Both the position numbers and the translations under genes were made by a program. Below are positions 8,163-17,444 of a DNA stretch of 64,000 bases, piece after piece. Under the pieces are notes generated by a model. The model was given only the letters and a program-made list of their open reading frames with translations. It had not been told where the DNA came from and made no database searches. Position 1 is the first letter of the stretch, and each line of letters begins with the position of its first letter. This DNA comes from Paenibacillus agilis (lineage in GTDB: Bacteria; Bacillota; Bacilli; Paenibacillales; Paenibacillaceae): NCBI RefSeq assembly GCF_007786455.1, contig NZ_VNJK01000001.1:2876673-2940672 (forward strand). The letters are read 5' to 3'.

Positions 8163-10718
8163 TTAGTTCAACGTTACTGGCTCGGCTAGCAGTGTGCCTA
8201 TATTCGTCAAATCTGCGTTGAAGTCAGAAACGACGAATACTCGAACCTGATAACCATCTTTACGATTTACATTAAACTTGGCGTTAAACGTACTGCCTTC
8301 TGCTGGCACCTTCGCTTCATAGGCTGCGATACTAATCGGTGTATTACCTTTCATCAGCTGGAAGACAACGACAGCCTTGTCCAATTTTCCAGTTGGCTTC
8401 ACGGATATCGTTGCATCAACCATTGCTGAGTTTGTCGATAATGCTGCACTAGTCACAACAAATGGGCGTTCAATTGGTGGTACAACACCTGTATCGCTAA
8501 TATCCACTTCAGCGTAGTTCACCGATTCTTTTCCTTTACCTTCAGAAAATGCAAACAGCTTGGTAGCGCCAGCTGGTATGCTTGTACCCGCAGCAATCGC
8601 ATACGTCATGCTGCCACCAGTCTTAACAACGGATGTAATCGGAGCTAGACCAGCAAGCTTGCCGCTGTCATTCCCCCAATACAATACGTATTTCTCGATG
8701 TTATTCTCATTTGCAGCTGGTGTAATCTTCACATCACCGCCAATTTTCCCAGCAGCTGTGTCCGTATCAGTAAATGCTATAGCTTGCGGAGCCTCAGGCT
8801 GGTCAACCACTTGTTCTGCGATCTCGAACGTAACACGCCCAAGCTCCAAGTTATCATTATCTGTCCGGTATTCCGATTCCCCTACAAGCACCGCATCGTA
8901 TTTGCCTGGTGCAAGGTTCAAGCCTGCAAAGGTTGCTGTGCCGTTAGGCTGTTGAATCGTGTTCGTTTTTTGCTTCGCGATTGGTTTTGCAGATTTGTTC
9001 AATACAGTACCTTCAGGGAAAATACCAATCCAATCTTCTCTAACTGAGCTTGTATAAGCGACCTGTACCGATTCAGCTGGCGTATACGTGCCTTTGACCA
9101 GCTTGATCGTTGGATTGCTTAACGTTAAGTCAGGGTCATTCGCCGGATCAACAAACGGAATCTGTGTAGAAAGACTTACCTCGAACTGCGCATTCGGGAT
9201 CCATTTGTCATTTCTGAAATCCCTGCCTTTTACCAGCACTTTATCATCGTAAACTTCTACAAAATAGCCTTGGCTGCCATCCTTGCTCTTATTTTCATCA
9301 GTGTACAAATAGGATGTTGCTGCGGCGTTAAACATCGTCGCATATTTCGCATTGTACATCGTATCTTTGGCGCCCAGTTCCCAATGCGTATGTCCGCTGA
9401 ACAAAATAGACTGCGGATGCTTCGTCAAAATTTTCTTCAACTCCGTATCCTGTCTTACTCCATACCAATAGTTCGTTTTAAGCGTCCCCTCATTCGCGCC
9501 AGCGACTGTATTTTTTAAAGGCTGATGATGGAAAATGAACTTAGGCTTATCTGGTGATGCATTCTCTGACAGCTTCTCATCCAGCCACTTTAACTGCGTT
9601 TCCGATAAATAAGAGTAGTCCTTCAAACCTTTTTCCGTACCGATAAAAATAAAATGATAGCCATCAATCCATACATCAAAATAATTCGATTTCATATTCG
9701 TGTACTTCGCGAACAATTCGGAAGTCTTGCCCCAATCACTCCAACGAACATCATGATTTCCTTGTACAAAATATGTTTCTGGAAGGTCTTTCTTATATAG
9801 ATTGAAAATACGTTCTAGCTCTTTATATTCCGCTTCAGTACCATTTTCCGTGTTGTCCCCGACCATCATAAGTCCGGAGCTGTCTGGATTCAAAGCAATG
9901 ATATCTTGCAGCGCATCTTCGATATTTTTGTTATGGACATGGCTCTTGTTGTTCGTAATATGCATATCCGTAATCACTTCAAAGCTGACCAATGGCTTCT
10001 TCACAGGGATACCTGGGATCGCAACTTCAACACCTGCTGCCGATTCGCCCGCTAATGAATGGGAATAAGCAAACAATTTCGTAGCACCATTCGGAATCGG
10101 AGTATCAGGTGCGAACGTATAGGTTTCATACTCCGCATAGGTTGCTCCTGCTACTGTCAAAGGTATGTTAGCGATAACTGGATGAGCAGATAGCTTCCCA
10201 ACATCATTGCCCCAGTACAAGTTATAGTTGAGAATGTTAGATACATCGATTGGATTTTTAATTTTCACATCGCCTGCTACTTGATTTGAATCAGAATCTG
10301 TATCCACAAAGCTCAGTCTCTCAGGAGACTTCAACGAAATGATAGACAACGGCACTCGTGAAAAAACGTTATAGCCGCCGTCCTCCATATAGATTGCTTC
10401 ATATTCTCCTGGTGGCAATGCTTTCGTGAAGGTCATCTTGCCATCAGAATGGCCTGTTACATCCGTATAGCTCCATGTCAGTGAAGGACTACTACCTTGA
10501 GGCATGGCCCCTTTTGGGTATAAACCGATCCAATCTTTTTTCGAAGCTCCTGTATAGGAAAGGGAAATAGACTCTCCTTCTAAATACACAGCTTTGTCCA
10601 TCGTAATCGTTTGATTAGCTGCCTCAGCCACATGGACAGGGATAGTCTGAAAAATTGCCATACAAGCAATGACAGCACAAAACATTAGAGATAAGTATCT
10701 AGGAGCAGATTTCAACAT
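8163..10718 (-). CDS. Secreted calcineurin-like phosphoesterase with duplicated accessory modules
   Basis: Extracellular metallophosphoesterase of 851 residues. The ATG at 10718 follows AGAGGTG and opens a signal peptide ending near AEAAN; an upstream TTG is rejected. The central domain (about residues 245-500) has all metal-site motifs: DMH, GDNTENG, GNHD, HHQP and GHTHW. It is flanked by two copies of a module pair: a DWIG-containing beta domain (about 35-125 and 545-640) and a Y-x-L-Y-W-G-N-D domain (about 140-235 and 650-745). A final beta domain follows. The phosphoesterase substrate is unknown. It may share a transcript with the SLH gene. Confidence 0.88.
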   Translation of the reverse strand: MLKSAPRYLSLMFCAVIACMAIFQTIPVHVAEAANQTITMDKAVYLEGESISLSYTGASKKDWIGLYPKGAMPQGSSPSLTWSYTDVTGHSDGKMTFTKALPPGEYEAIYMEDGGYNVFSRVPLSIISLKSPERLSFVDTDSDSNQVAGDVKIKNPIDVSNILNYNLYWGNDVGKLSAHPVIANIPLTVAGATYAEYETYTFAPDTPIPNGATKLFAYSHSLAGESAAGVEVAIPGIPVKKPLVSFEVITDMHITNNKSHVHNKNIEDALQDIIALNPDSSGLMMVGDNTENGTEAEYKELERIFNLYKKDLPETYFVQGNHDVRWSDWGKTSELFAKYTNMKSNYFDVWIDGYHFIFIGTEKGLKDYSYLSETQLKWLDEKLSENASPDKPKFIFHHQPLKNTVAGANEGTLKTNYWYGVRQDTELKKILTKHPQSILFSGHTHWELGAKDTMYNAKYATMFNAAATSYLYTDENKSKDGSQGYFVEVYDDKVLVKGRDFRNDKWIPNAQFEVSLSTQIPFVDPANDPDLTLSNPTIKLVKGTYTPAESVQVAYTSSVREDWIGIFPEGTVLNKSAKPIAKQKTNTIQQPNGTATFAGLNLAPGKYDAVLVGESEYRTDNDNLELGRVTFEIAEQVVDQPEAPQAIAFTDTDTAAGKIGGDVKITPAANENNIEKYVLYWGNDSGKLAGLAPITSVVKTGGSMTYAIAAGTSIPAGATKLFAFSEGKGKESVNYAEVDISDTGVVPPIERPFVVTSAALSTNSAMVDATISVKPTGKLDKAVVVFQLMKGNTPISIAAYEAKVPAEGSTFNAKFNVNRKDGYQVRVFVVSDFNADLTNIGTLLAEPVTLN

Positions 10719-10993
10719 GAACCAAGCACCTCTATTCGAATAAAAATGGTAATTTTTTTGATAAGCAATAAACAAAATCCAGAAATCTATATTTTAAATT
10801 AATGTTCAATCTTTCTTAAAATCTATAAATTACACCTCCATAACACACCATTTTCGTACAAAATTATTGTAGCCTCCTTGATTGCGCATTGTGTCAAACG
10901 ACTGTTAACAGAGCATTAAAGTTTTTTGCAAATGTAATTACAATGTTATCTTTTGGTCTGCAAATACCGAAAAGAAGCAAAACTTCCTTCAAA

Positions 10994-11045
10994 ATAAAAA
11001 AGACCGGATAGAGATTAACTCCATATCGATCCTTTTCCTTTGGTC
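10994..11045 (-). terminator. Orphan terminator-like hairpin in the 475-bp gap upstream of the phosphoesterase
   Basis: On the minus strand, GATA-GAG and CTC-TATC arms pair around a short loop, flanked by GACC/GGTC, and are followed by TTTTTTATTTT. No minus-strand gene lies immediately upstream, so it may be a leader attenuator or end a small transcript. The rest of 10719-11193 is AT-rich; I see no gene there and no convincing promoter. Confidence 0.4.
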
Positions 11046-11193
11046 ATTGTTAATTTGCTTAAATGTAGCAGTCGGTAGCTTCATTGTCGCTCCAGCCTAT
11101 TTTAGCGCTTAATCTATTTATTCACCTCTATTCAAAAAATGAATATGATAGTCATAGATTGGAACCTTATCAATGCTAAGGAGAGTAACCAAT

Positions 11194-11757
11194 ATGCAAA
11201 GTAGAAAAATAGGTATTAGAAAAGCGGCTCATAAGCATAAAAATAAAGGAGCAATTGTACCGCCATCACGAATCAATAAACCTCTACTGCTGGCGCAGCC
11301 TACTCAAACCACCATTAGAAATCCTGGATTTGAAAACAGAACACTGAGTCCTTGGAATCCTGGCCCTCCTTCTCCATTTGGGCAAATATTTGTAACAACC
11401 GTTACCCCGCATAGTGGATTGCAAGCCGCAAGAATGCTTTGTGTAGAAAATACAGTTATGACACTTAAGCAAAAAATATCGAATTTAAAACGAGGGCGAA
11501 GCTATCAAGTTTCTATGTGGCTGCGCAGAAATGTTGTATCTACGCTCGGTCAAGTCAGAGTGAGGCTTGGTGGTTCACCAGCTATTTATGGAATAAATGC
11601 TATACCTATGAACACGTATAAACAATTTATAGATGCATTTCAAATACCGGGAGATAGAGGAGCTACTTCTTTTGATTTAGAAATATTTTTATTTTCTTCT
11701 ACTATAGGTACAGATATAACTGTCGATGATGTTTCCATTACTCTGCTTGGCAGTTGA
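11194..11757 (+). CDS. Jelly-roll, carbohydrate-binding-like protein without signal peptide
   Basis: This 187-residue protein begins with a basic, disordered tail (about residues 1-45), followed by a beta-sandwich that starts NPGFENRTLSPW, an opening typical of CBM4/9-like and NTTRR-F1-type modules. It ends ITVDDVSITLLGS, the usual last strand of such folds. The ATG at 11194 is chosen because the ATG at 11173 overlaps the AAGGAGAG ribosome binding site. No signal peptide is visible; similar proteins in spore formers are associated with the spore surface, which is only a suggestion here. A perfect terminator follows. Confidence 0.65.
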   Translation: MQSRKIGIRKAAHKHKNKGAIVPPSRINKPLLLAQPTQTTIRNPGFENRTLSPWNPGPPSPFGQIFVTTVTPHSGLQAARMLCVENTVMTLKQKISNLKRGRSYQVSMWLRRNVVSTLGQVRVRLGGSPAIYGINAIPMNTYKQFIDAFQIPGDRGATSFDLEIFLFSSTIGTDITVDDVSITLLGS

Positions 11758-11823
11758 CTTACAATTGTAATGTCTACATCGTTATTTGATTTAGATCAAT
11801 TTCCGAAACTAAACTTTCACGCA

Positions 11824-11854
11824 AACAGCTGTGTCATAGACACAGCTGTTTTAC
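11824..11854 (+). terminator. Rho-independent terminator
   Basis: A perfect 12-bp stem (11824-11835 with 11839-11850) around a 3-nt loop runs into TTTT. It ends the jelly-roll protein transcript. Confidence 0.9.
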
Positions 11855-12629
11855 ATGCACGGAGAACTCATCACATTTAAACGCTCTTTAACGGTTATAG
11901 ATGAAGCACTTTACATCGACAAAGAAACCATCCTACGCGCCTTTCCATTTAGGCTTGTTTATAGCTGCTTACTCAGCATTAGACTATATCATTTTTTCAT
12001 ATCTCTCATTCTACAAAAATACAACCTTGACCTAACGAGGCATCTCAGCATGGCATTTACAGGAACATATGACAAATCACTGGGACAATTCGCCTACCTT
12101 CAAAAAGTGGTAAATCAGGCATGAATTTTTCAAGAGCTAAAGAGCATTTTCATAGAAATATGACCAATTAATATAATTAATTATTATTCCGTCGAACTTT
12201 ACATTTTTCTAGTTAATATATAAATTCTATTTTTTTGTTCAATTATACATTTATAAATATATTCCCGAGAAACCTTTACCTACTAACATTTGATATATTC
12301 TGACTTTACAAGTCTGCAAATGTTCAGAGAGAAAATCACTTTTATTTTCAAATTTCATCCCGCTTCTTTATTCCATAGTGAATAAAACGTATACAATCTA
12401 CCTCTCCACTTGTATCTCTCTAATATAAAAGTAAATTCTTGTAATTACTTCCTCGTTGTATGATGCTATTCGTCAAAAGAATGATTTTTTGGGTACAAGC
12501 TTTTGACTTAAATCTTCAAACTGCCCTCATATTATGCAACCTCGTTCAATAGAATGTTGTTGTGGAAAGGAGGAGTGATCAAACTAACAATCAAAATCAT
12601 CAAAACCCATATTACAAGGAGGTAGTTTT
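11855..12629. other. Long AT-rich intergenic region upstream of the LPMO gene
   Basis: About 770 bp with no supported gene. An open frame at 11855-12124 (+) starts inside the terminator's downstream flank without a ribosome binding site and is not called. The stretch 12125-12500 is strongly AT-rich. The LPMO promoter must lie here, but no -35/-10 pair with good spacing was found. Confidence 0.5.
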
Positions 12630-13979
12630 ATGTACAAATCATTTAGCAAGTCCCGCTTTACCATGAAACACTTATTCATTAGCTGTGGTGCTGCCATTGT
12701 TGCTTTGCTTGCTTTCACCCTGTTCTCTCAACAAGTATCCGCGCACGGTTATGTCGATGGACCAGCAAGCCGAGCCTATCTATGTAAACTAGGACAAAAT
12801 ACAGATTGTGGCGCGATTATATATGAGCCGCAAAGCTTAGAAGCACCTAAAGGATTTCCAGCCGCCGGTCCCGCTGACGGCAAAATAGCCAGCGCAGGTG
12901 GCATTTTTCCGAAGCTTGATGAACAATCTTCCACTCGCTGGGCGAAAGTAAATATCTCTTCTGGAACAAACACATTTAAATGGACACTCACTGCACGACA
13001 TTCAACGGCAAGCTGGAAATACTATATTACGAAGCCAAACTGGAATCCAAATGCCGCACTTAGCCGCAATTCCTTCGATCTTACGCCATTTTGCGACGTC
13101 CCTTATAACCGCACTCAGCCACCTGCCACCTATACAGATACGTGTAATGTACCATCCCGCTCCGGATATCATGTCATTCTAGCCGTTTGGGAAATTGCTG
13201 ATACAGGTAATGCCTTCTATAATGTTATCGATGTAAACTTTGGAGGTTCCAACCCAGTCGATACAACTGCACCTACTGCTCCAGGAACATTAGCATCTCC
13301 ATCCAAAACGACGAATAGCATTGCCTTAACTTGGAGCGCATCTTCAGATGCTGTAGGTGTAACTGGATACAATGTCTACTCTGGCTCTACACTTGTAGGA
13401 ACTGTCACCGGTAGTACTTTGAACTATAATGTTACGGGATTATCACCAAACACAGCATATACGCTAAAAATTAAGGCTTTCGATGCCGCAGGTAACCTTT
13501 CTCCTGATAGCAACAGCCTTACCGTCACGACCAATCCGCTCGTACCAGACAATACACCACCTACTGCACCTGGCAATCTGCATGTCATGGGAGCGCCAAC
13601 CGCCAATAGCATTCAGCTCATGTGGAATCCTTCCACAGACAATATTGGTGTGACCAACTACCGTGTCTACAATGGCACTACTTTAGTAGCAACCATATCT
13701 GGCACTACAACTTCTTACACAGTAACAGGTCTTACACCATCCACATCCTATACGTTTAACGTGTTTGCGTTAGATGCATCGGGCAATCAGTCAACTGCAA
13801 GTACGGTAACGGGTACAACGACTGCTCAACCAACGGTCCCAGCGTGGGCACCAAATACAGCTTACACGACAGGTACACTCGTTTCTTATAATGGGGCTGT
13901 CTATAAATGTCGTCAGCCGCATACTTCACTCGTAGGTTGGGAACCTGCAAACGTTGCTTCTTTATGGCAGCTGCAGTAA
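12630..13979 (+). CDS. Secreted AA10 lytic polysaccharide monooxygenase with FnIII and CBM5/12 domains
   Basis: Copper-dependent LPMO, probably acting on chitin. A signal peptide ends at VSA-HGYV, so His39 becomes the N-terminal copper ligand; the second histidine-brace residue is His124 in TARHSTASW. The AA10 domain (about 39-207) has four cysteines (C52, C60 and two in the later half). Two fibronectin III domains follow (about 215-300 and 310-395), each with the SNSIALTW/NSIQLMW strand. The C terminus is a CBM5/12 chitin-binding module (about 403-449) with aromatic residues in [15 protein letters not shown] and GWEPAN. AAGGAGG is 9 nt before the ATG; a terminator follows. Confidence 0.93.
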   Translation: MYKSFSKSRFTMKHLFISCGAAIVALLAFTLFSQQVSAHGYVDGPASRAYLCKLGQNTDCGAIIYEPQSLEAPKGFPAAGPADGKIASAGGIFPKLDEQSSTRWAKVNISSGTNTFKWTLTARHSTASWKYYITKPNWNPNAALSRNSFDLTPFCDVPYNRTQPPATYTDTCNVPSRSGYHVILAVWEIADTGNAFYNVIDVNFGGSNPVDTTAPTAPGTLASPSKTTNSIALTWSASSDAVGVTGYNVYSGSTLVGTVTGSTLNYNVTGLSPNTAYTLKIKAFDAAGNLSPDSNSLTVTTNPLVPDNTPPTAPGNLHVMGAPTANSIQLMWNPSTDNIGVTNYRVYNGTTLVATISGTTTSYTVTGLTPSTSYTFNVFALDASGNQSTASTVTGTTTAQPTVPAWAPNTAYTTGTLVSYNGAVYKCRQPHTSLVGWEPANVASLWQLQ

Positions 13980-14006
13980 TCGTTTCTCCATTTTTCGGAT
14001 AAAAAT

Positions 14007-14053
14007 AGGGACTAGCATCGTTATAGTCAACGTGCTAGTCCCTTTTCCTTTTG
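14007..14053 (+). terminator. Rho-independent terminator of the LPMO gene
   Basis: Stem arms 14007-14017 and 14033-14043 pair over 11 bp, with an inner CGTT/AACG pairing in the loop, followed by TTTTCCTTTT. Confidence 0.85.
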
Positions 14054-14096
14054 CGTGCCATGATATCTTCCTCATCATTATATGAAGTGAAAATAC

Positions 14097-14354
14097 TTAT
14101 CGGCCGATAAGTACTAACTTGAGCAGATGTAGTTTACTTATTTTTTCTAAATCAACTAACTTCCCATTTAATACAACTGACGGGTATGAACTTATGCCAT
14201 AGACTTTTATTTTGTCCACATACTCTGCAGCCTCATTTTGCTCATCGAGCTTATATACAACAATGTCGCATTTCGAACAAGCAGCCACTTTTACTTTTTC
14301 AACAAACTCCTCATTCGCAGGGTTGCTGTCAATAAAGACCTCTATCTTTGCCAT
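14097..14354 (-). CDS. Thioredoxin-like protein paired with a MerR regulator
   Basis: This 85-residue protein has a thioredoxin/glutaredoxin-type pattern: opening strand IEVFID, helix, strand, helix, then cis-Pro strand SSYPSVVLNG. A CxxC (Cys26-Ser-Lys-Cys29) is present, but it sits after the first helix and not at its start, where SNPANEE replaces the usual redox motif. It could be a thiol redox or metal-binding protein. The ATG with AAGGAGG is 26 nt inside the 3' end of the MerR gene, so the two are cotranslated. Confidence 0.65.
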   Translation of the reverse strand: MAKIEVFIDSNPANEEFVEKVKVAACSKCDIVVYKLDEQNEAAEYVDKIKVYGISSYPSVVLNGKLVDLEKISKLHLLKLVLIGR

Positions 14355-14775
14355 CAATATCTTCCTCCTTATTAGAGCATTTTAGAAGAATTGGACATTG
14401 TAACTTTGAAGATGCATGCATTGACGATGGACGTTGTGTTACAGCTTCCAACGTAGCTTTGAAATGACTCAATCGCTTTATTTGTTCGTCTATTTCTTGA
14501 ATTTTAGAAAGTGCAGTTTGATACAATTCATAAGTCGGAAAGTAGTCCTCTTGTCTGTATATCGTCAACAGTCCTCTTATCTCTTCAAGGCTAAATCCAA
14601 TCTCCTGTGCTCTTTTAATAAATTGAATATCTTCAACAGTCTCTTGAGTAAACATACGGTAACCAGATGCATTGCGGTAAGGCTTAGCGATTAGCCCACG
14701 TCGTTCATAATACCTTACGGTTTCAAGATGAACATTAGACTGCGCAGCAACCTGACTTATCGTTAACCTAACCAT
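14329..14775 (-). CDS. MerR family transcriptional regulator
   Basis: This 148-residue regulator has the MerR winged helix at residues 3-70 (ISQVAAQSNVHLETVRYYER, then a Gly-Tyr-Arg wing), a dimerisation helix at about 80-120, and a C-terminal cysteine pair in CPILLKC, a typical place for metal or thiol sensing. The ATG at 14775 is preceded by GGAAGGAGGAGG; the longer frame to 14832 would cross the promoter. The promoter directly upstream carries a MerR dyad in a long spacer, so autoregulation is expected. The effector is unknown; heavy metals or oxidants fit. Confidence 0.9.
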   Translation of the reverse strand: MVRLTISQVAAQSNVHLETVRYYERRGLIAKPYRNASGYRMFTQETVEDIQFIKRAQEIGFSLEEIRGLLTIYRQEDYFPTYELYQTALSKIQEIDEQIKRLSHFKATLEAVTQRPSSMHASSKLQCPILLKCSNKEEDIDGKDRGLY

Positions 14776-14794
14776 AGCCTCCTCCTTCCCAGCA

Positions 14795-14826
14795 ATCATA
14801 AACCCTGTACCATAGTACAGGGTCAA
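14795..14826 (-). promoter_or_regulatory. MerR-type promoter with long spacer and operator dyad
   Basis: On the minus strand TTGACC (14821-14826) and TATGAT (14795-14800) are separated by 20 bp. The spacer is largely a perfect 8-bp inverted repeat, CCCTGTAC/GTACAGGG (14803-14822), with a 4-bp centre. Over-long spacers with a dyad are the hallmark of MerR-activated promoters. Confidence 0.9.
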
Positions 14827-14912
14827 GTACAAAATTATTCTGATACTAAATTAAGATACGAAATGATACTTATCTCTTATCGCTTGTAAATCCCGATTCA
14901 TCTAAATTCAGA

Positions 14913-15470
14913 TTACTTCTTCGTATCATATTCTATGAGCCAACAATCTCCCATTTCTCCCTCATGCCATTCATGCTTCTCTAGAAACTTTTTCTTTACA
15001 AAGCCCGCTTTTTCATACACTTTCAACGCTCGTTCATTACGAGCCTGTGGGTCCATGACGATTTTCGTTGCACCTTTATGTTCAATGAGATAAGCAACTG
15101 TAGCTCGAATGAGCTGCGTACCGATCCCACGATTCCAATAATCCGTCTCCCCAATAAACTGATCCATCCCATAAATACGACCCTGATACGACTCGTAACC
15201 ATACCTCTGTATTTCTTCTTCACCTATCGGATAGAACTGAATATACCCTATGTCCTTGGATTCATATTGGATGATGCACCGCTTTTCTTCGGATTCTTGA
15301 TCACCAAAGAAACTTTCTATGACCATCTCTTTATTATGCGGACGATCACGGCCTTCGTAGTACATCAGCACGGCAGGATCAGATAGCCATTTTACAAGTA
15401 AATCAACATCACTATGATCAAGTTCCCTAATAGAAAGTTCATTTTCTTGAAATAGCATCATTTCGTTCAC
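14913..15470 (-). CDS. GNAT acetyltransferase resembling AAC(6') aminoglycoside acetyltransferases
   Basis: This 185-residue protein spans the full AAC(6') domain. Family motifs are conspicuous: YGMDQFIGE, then YWNRGIGT as the acetyl-CoA pyrophosphate loop, MDPQARNERALKVYEKAGF, and a C-terminal HEGEMGDCWLIEYD block. These are the motifs seen in AAC(6')-Ie and AAC(6')-Ib relatives. The expected reaction is acetyl-CoA-dependent 6'-N-acetylation of an aminoglycoside, but chromosomal relatives may act on other amines. The start is uncertain (GTG at 15470, or ATGs three and four codons in). It appears monocistronic. Confidence 0.75.
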   Translation of the reverse strand: MNEMMLFQENELSIRELDHSDVDLLVKWLSDPAVLMYYEGRDRPHNKEMVIESFFGDQESEEKRCIIQYESKDIGYIQFYPIGEEEIQRYGYESYQGRIYGMDQFIGETDYWNRGIGTQLIRATVAYLIEHKGATKIVMDPQARNERALKVYEKAGFVKKKFLEKHEWHEGEMGDCWLIEYDTKK

Positions 15471-15514
15471 AGTCCTATCTCATGCACTTTTTCACACATA
15501 AATCCAGATTTATA

Positions 15515-15991
15515 TCAAACAGGGACATTCCCTTTTACACTTAGGTAATAGTGATAATAATGTTCGTCACGGCCATATCCATTACGCTCATACAAACGCT
15601 GCGCTTGCTCATTATCTATCGCTGTGGACAGTTCTAGCCCCTTCGCTTTGATCAATTGAGCGTATTTCTTGGCTTCATCCAATAATAGTTGAGCTATTCC
15701 TTGTCTTCGATGAGATTCACGAACATACAGATCATTAAGAATTAAAGATCGCTCCATTGAAATTGAGGAGAAGACAGGATAAAGCTGTGTAAAACCAGCA
15801 ATTGTACCTGTACTCTTATCTTTTACGATGAAAATAATAGATTCCCGATGTTCAAACCGATCAAATAAGAATTCACGAGCTTGAGCTACATCCGACTGTT
15901 GTCCATAAAATATACGATATTGATCGAATATTTCCGCTATTGCCTCTAAATCTTGTATCGTTGCTTGATATGCTTCAAATTGTGCACTCAT
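15515..15991 (-). CDS. GNAT family N-acetyltransferase
   Basis: This 158-residue GNAT protein has the acetyl-CoA loop RRQGIAQLLL (Q/R-x-x-G-x-A type) and the C-terminal N-E-Q-A-Q-R-L-Y-E-R-N-G-Y helix, as in small-molecule and peptide acetyltransferases. The start at 15991 is chosen because AGGAG lies 9 nt upstream; an ATG three codons earlier is too close to that site. The substrate is unknown. Confidence 0.82.
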   Translation of the reverse strand: MSAQFEAYQATIQDLEAIAEIFDQYRIFYGQQSDVAQAREFLFDRFEHRESIIFIVKDKSTGTIAGFTQLYPVFSSISMERSLILNDLYVRESHRRQGIAQLLLDEAKKYAQLIKAKGLELSTAIDNEQAQRLYERNGYGRDEHYYHYYLSVKGNVPV

Positions 15992-16041
15992 GACATTCAT
16001 CTCCTAGTAATAAAATGTTAGTGTAACCCATCATAAATCGT

Positions 16042-17274
16042 CTATTTCACCAAACTAGGATCAACTCCTAGCAACGGCTTGAACGCAGCTTGTCCAGATT
16101 CAATTTGACTTTTATCCAAATATAACAACGAGCTGCTAGTACCTTTATTGATTCGCATAAACATATAACGTTCATCACCAGCGACAAGTTCAGGATCTAG
16201 TGGTAATGAGGACATATCCACTTCATGAATTTTTTTATTTTGTTTAAAAATCGCTAAGGTAAGCGGCACATCCAACTTGTAAGAACGTACATAGCCTCCC
16301 GAAGGATGGATATAAGAGTAAGACTTGTCTTTGTACATGAACGAAAAGACTGGGGGATACTCGATCTTCTCCTCTACGATGTTGTTCCCCTGAAGATCAG
16401 AGGAATATAACTTGTGAGACCTTTTGTCCTCCATTTTTCGATATAAATAAGAGAAATAAAGTCTATTCTCCGAAATACTTAGCAAAAAGTTAATGCTCCC
16501 ATCCTTGCGGTCAAAAAGAGTCTTTATCTCTTCATTGTTCAAATCATACCGCTGGATTTTATAATTATCTTTTGTGAGCATCGTCCAATACAGTTGATTC
16601 CCATAAGGAGTAATAGTCGTAACTGATACAATATTATCCGTTTCGCTATAGATAACTTCTGGCTTTTTGTCGAGTGCCGTAAGCTTTGCCTTTAATACTT
16701 TGACTTGCTCACTGCCTTCCTTATTCTTTTCCCAAATCGAATAATAAAGATAGCCGCGATGCAGCGCCAATGAATCGGGTGGAGCTTCAAATGTCTTCAC
16801 TACTTCCCGATTGCTGCCGTCGACGTTCATGCTAGTTAAGGTCCACGTTAAGTACGATTGCTCATTCTCCTTTTCAGGATTATGTTCATTTTCCAACACA
16901 TAGAGTTGAGAATCATAGTACTGCAAAAAACGTGGCGGCTCGAAAGTTATATTTCCTCTCTTTACTGCCGTATGTGTTCTTTGTACATAAGCTTTACAAT
17001 TGCTTCGGTTTGGACTTTCTGTACATTTCTGCTCGGTACGCGTATCGATAAGTTGCGGTTTCGTGCTATTATTTTTCATAAAATAAATGAAATTATTGAA
17101 CAAAAAATAATGGCCTTGCTTTGTCCATGCTGTCTCTAGACCTTGTCCGGCATACATATACGGGTAATCCCATTGAGCATGATACGCATCATCCTCTGGA
17201 TATGGTAATTTTGTACATCCTGCAAGAACGAGCAGAGCTAACAACATCATCCCTAGCAAGAAGCTTTTCTTCAT
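16042..17274 (-). CDS. Lipoprotein with predicted beta-propeller-like repeats
   Basis: This 410-residue protein starts with a lipoprotein signal peptide whose lipobox is LAGC (Cys19). The mature part is beta-rich with recurring strand pairs such as LYVLEN, LYYSIW, LYWTML and LYFSYLY, spaced as in DUF5050-type six-bladed propellers. It is presumably tethered outside the membrane. AAGGGGG precedes the ATG. The ligand is unknown. Confidence 0.72.
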   Translation of the reverse strand: MKKSFLLGMMLLALLVLAGCTKLPYPEDDAYHAQWDYPYMYAGQGLETAWTKQGHYFLFNNFIYFMKNNSTKPQLIDTRTEQKCTESPNRSNCKAYVQRTHTAVKRGNITFEPPRFLQYYDSQLYVLENEHNPEKENEQSYLTWTLTSMNVDGSNREVVKTFEAPPDSLALHRGYLYYSIWEKNKEGSEQVKVLKAKLTALDKKPEVIYSETDNIVSVTTITPYGNQLYWTMLTKDNYKIQRYDLNNEEIKTLFDRKDGSINFLLSISENRLYFSYLYRKMEDKRSHKLYSSDLQGNNIVEEKIEYPPVFSFMYKDKSYSYIHPSGGYVRSYKLDVPLTLAIFKQNKKIHEVDMSSLPLDPELVAGDERYMFMRINKGTSSSLLYLDKSQIESGQAAFKPLLGVDPSLVK

Positions 17275-17310
17275 CGAATTCCCCCTTTATGTCTATACAT
17301 CAGGCAGATG

Positions 17311-17361
17311 AAAAATCAAAAAGCCCTAGAAAAGGATACCGAGATGTCCACTTCTAAGGCT
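17311..17361 (-). terminator. Rho-independent terminator
   Basis: Minus-strand stem arms 17352-17361 and 17322-17331 (one mismatch), followed by TTTTTGATTTTT, between the GNAT gene at 17445 and the lipoprotein gene. Confidence 0.7.
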
Positions 17362-17444
17362 CTTGATGCAGTAAACGATACCGTGATGATTGATACATAT
17401 TTTACCACGCGATTATTACATATGTACATGCCTAATTGTTTGTA

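Noticed and set aside
8784..9047. Antisense open frames inside the phosphoesterase gene, like many others opposite long genes
   Set aside because: Explained as shadows of the real coding strand; no ribosome binding site or domain.
11855..12124. Open frame of 89 codons on the plus strand downstream of the jelly-roll gene
   Set aside because: No ribosome binding site, starts immediately after a terminator, and has no recognisable domain or codon pattern. Could be a degraded remnant, which cannot be shown.
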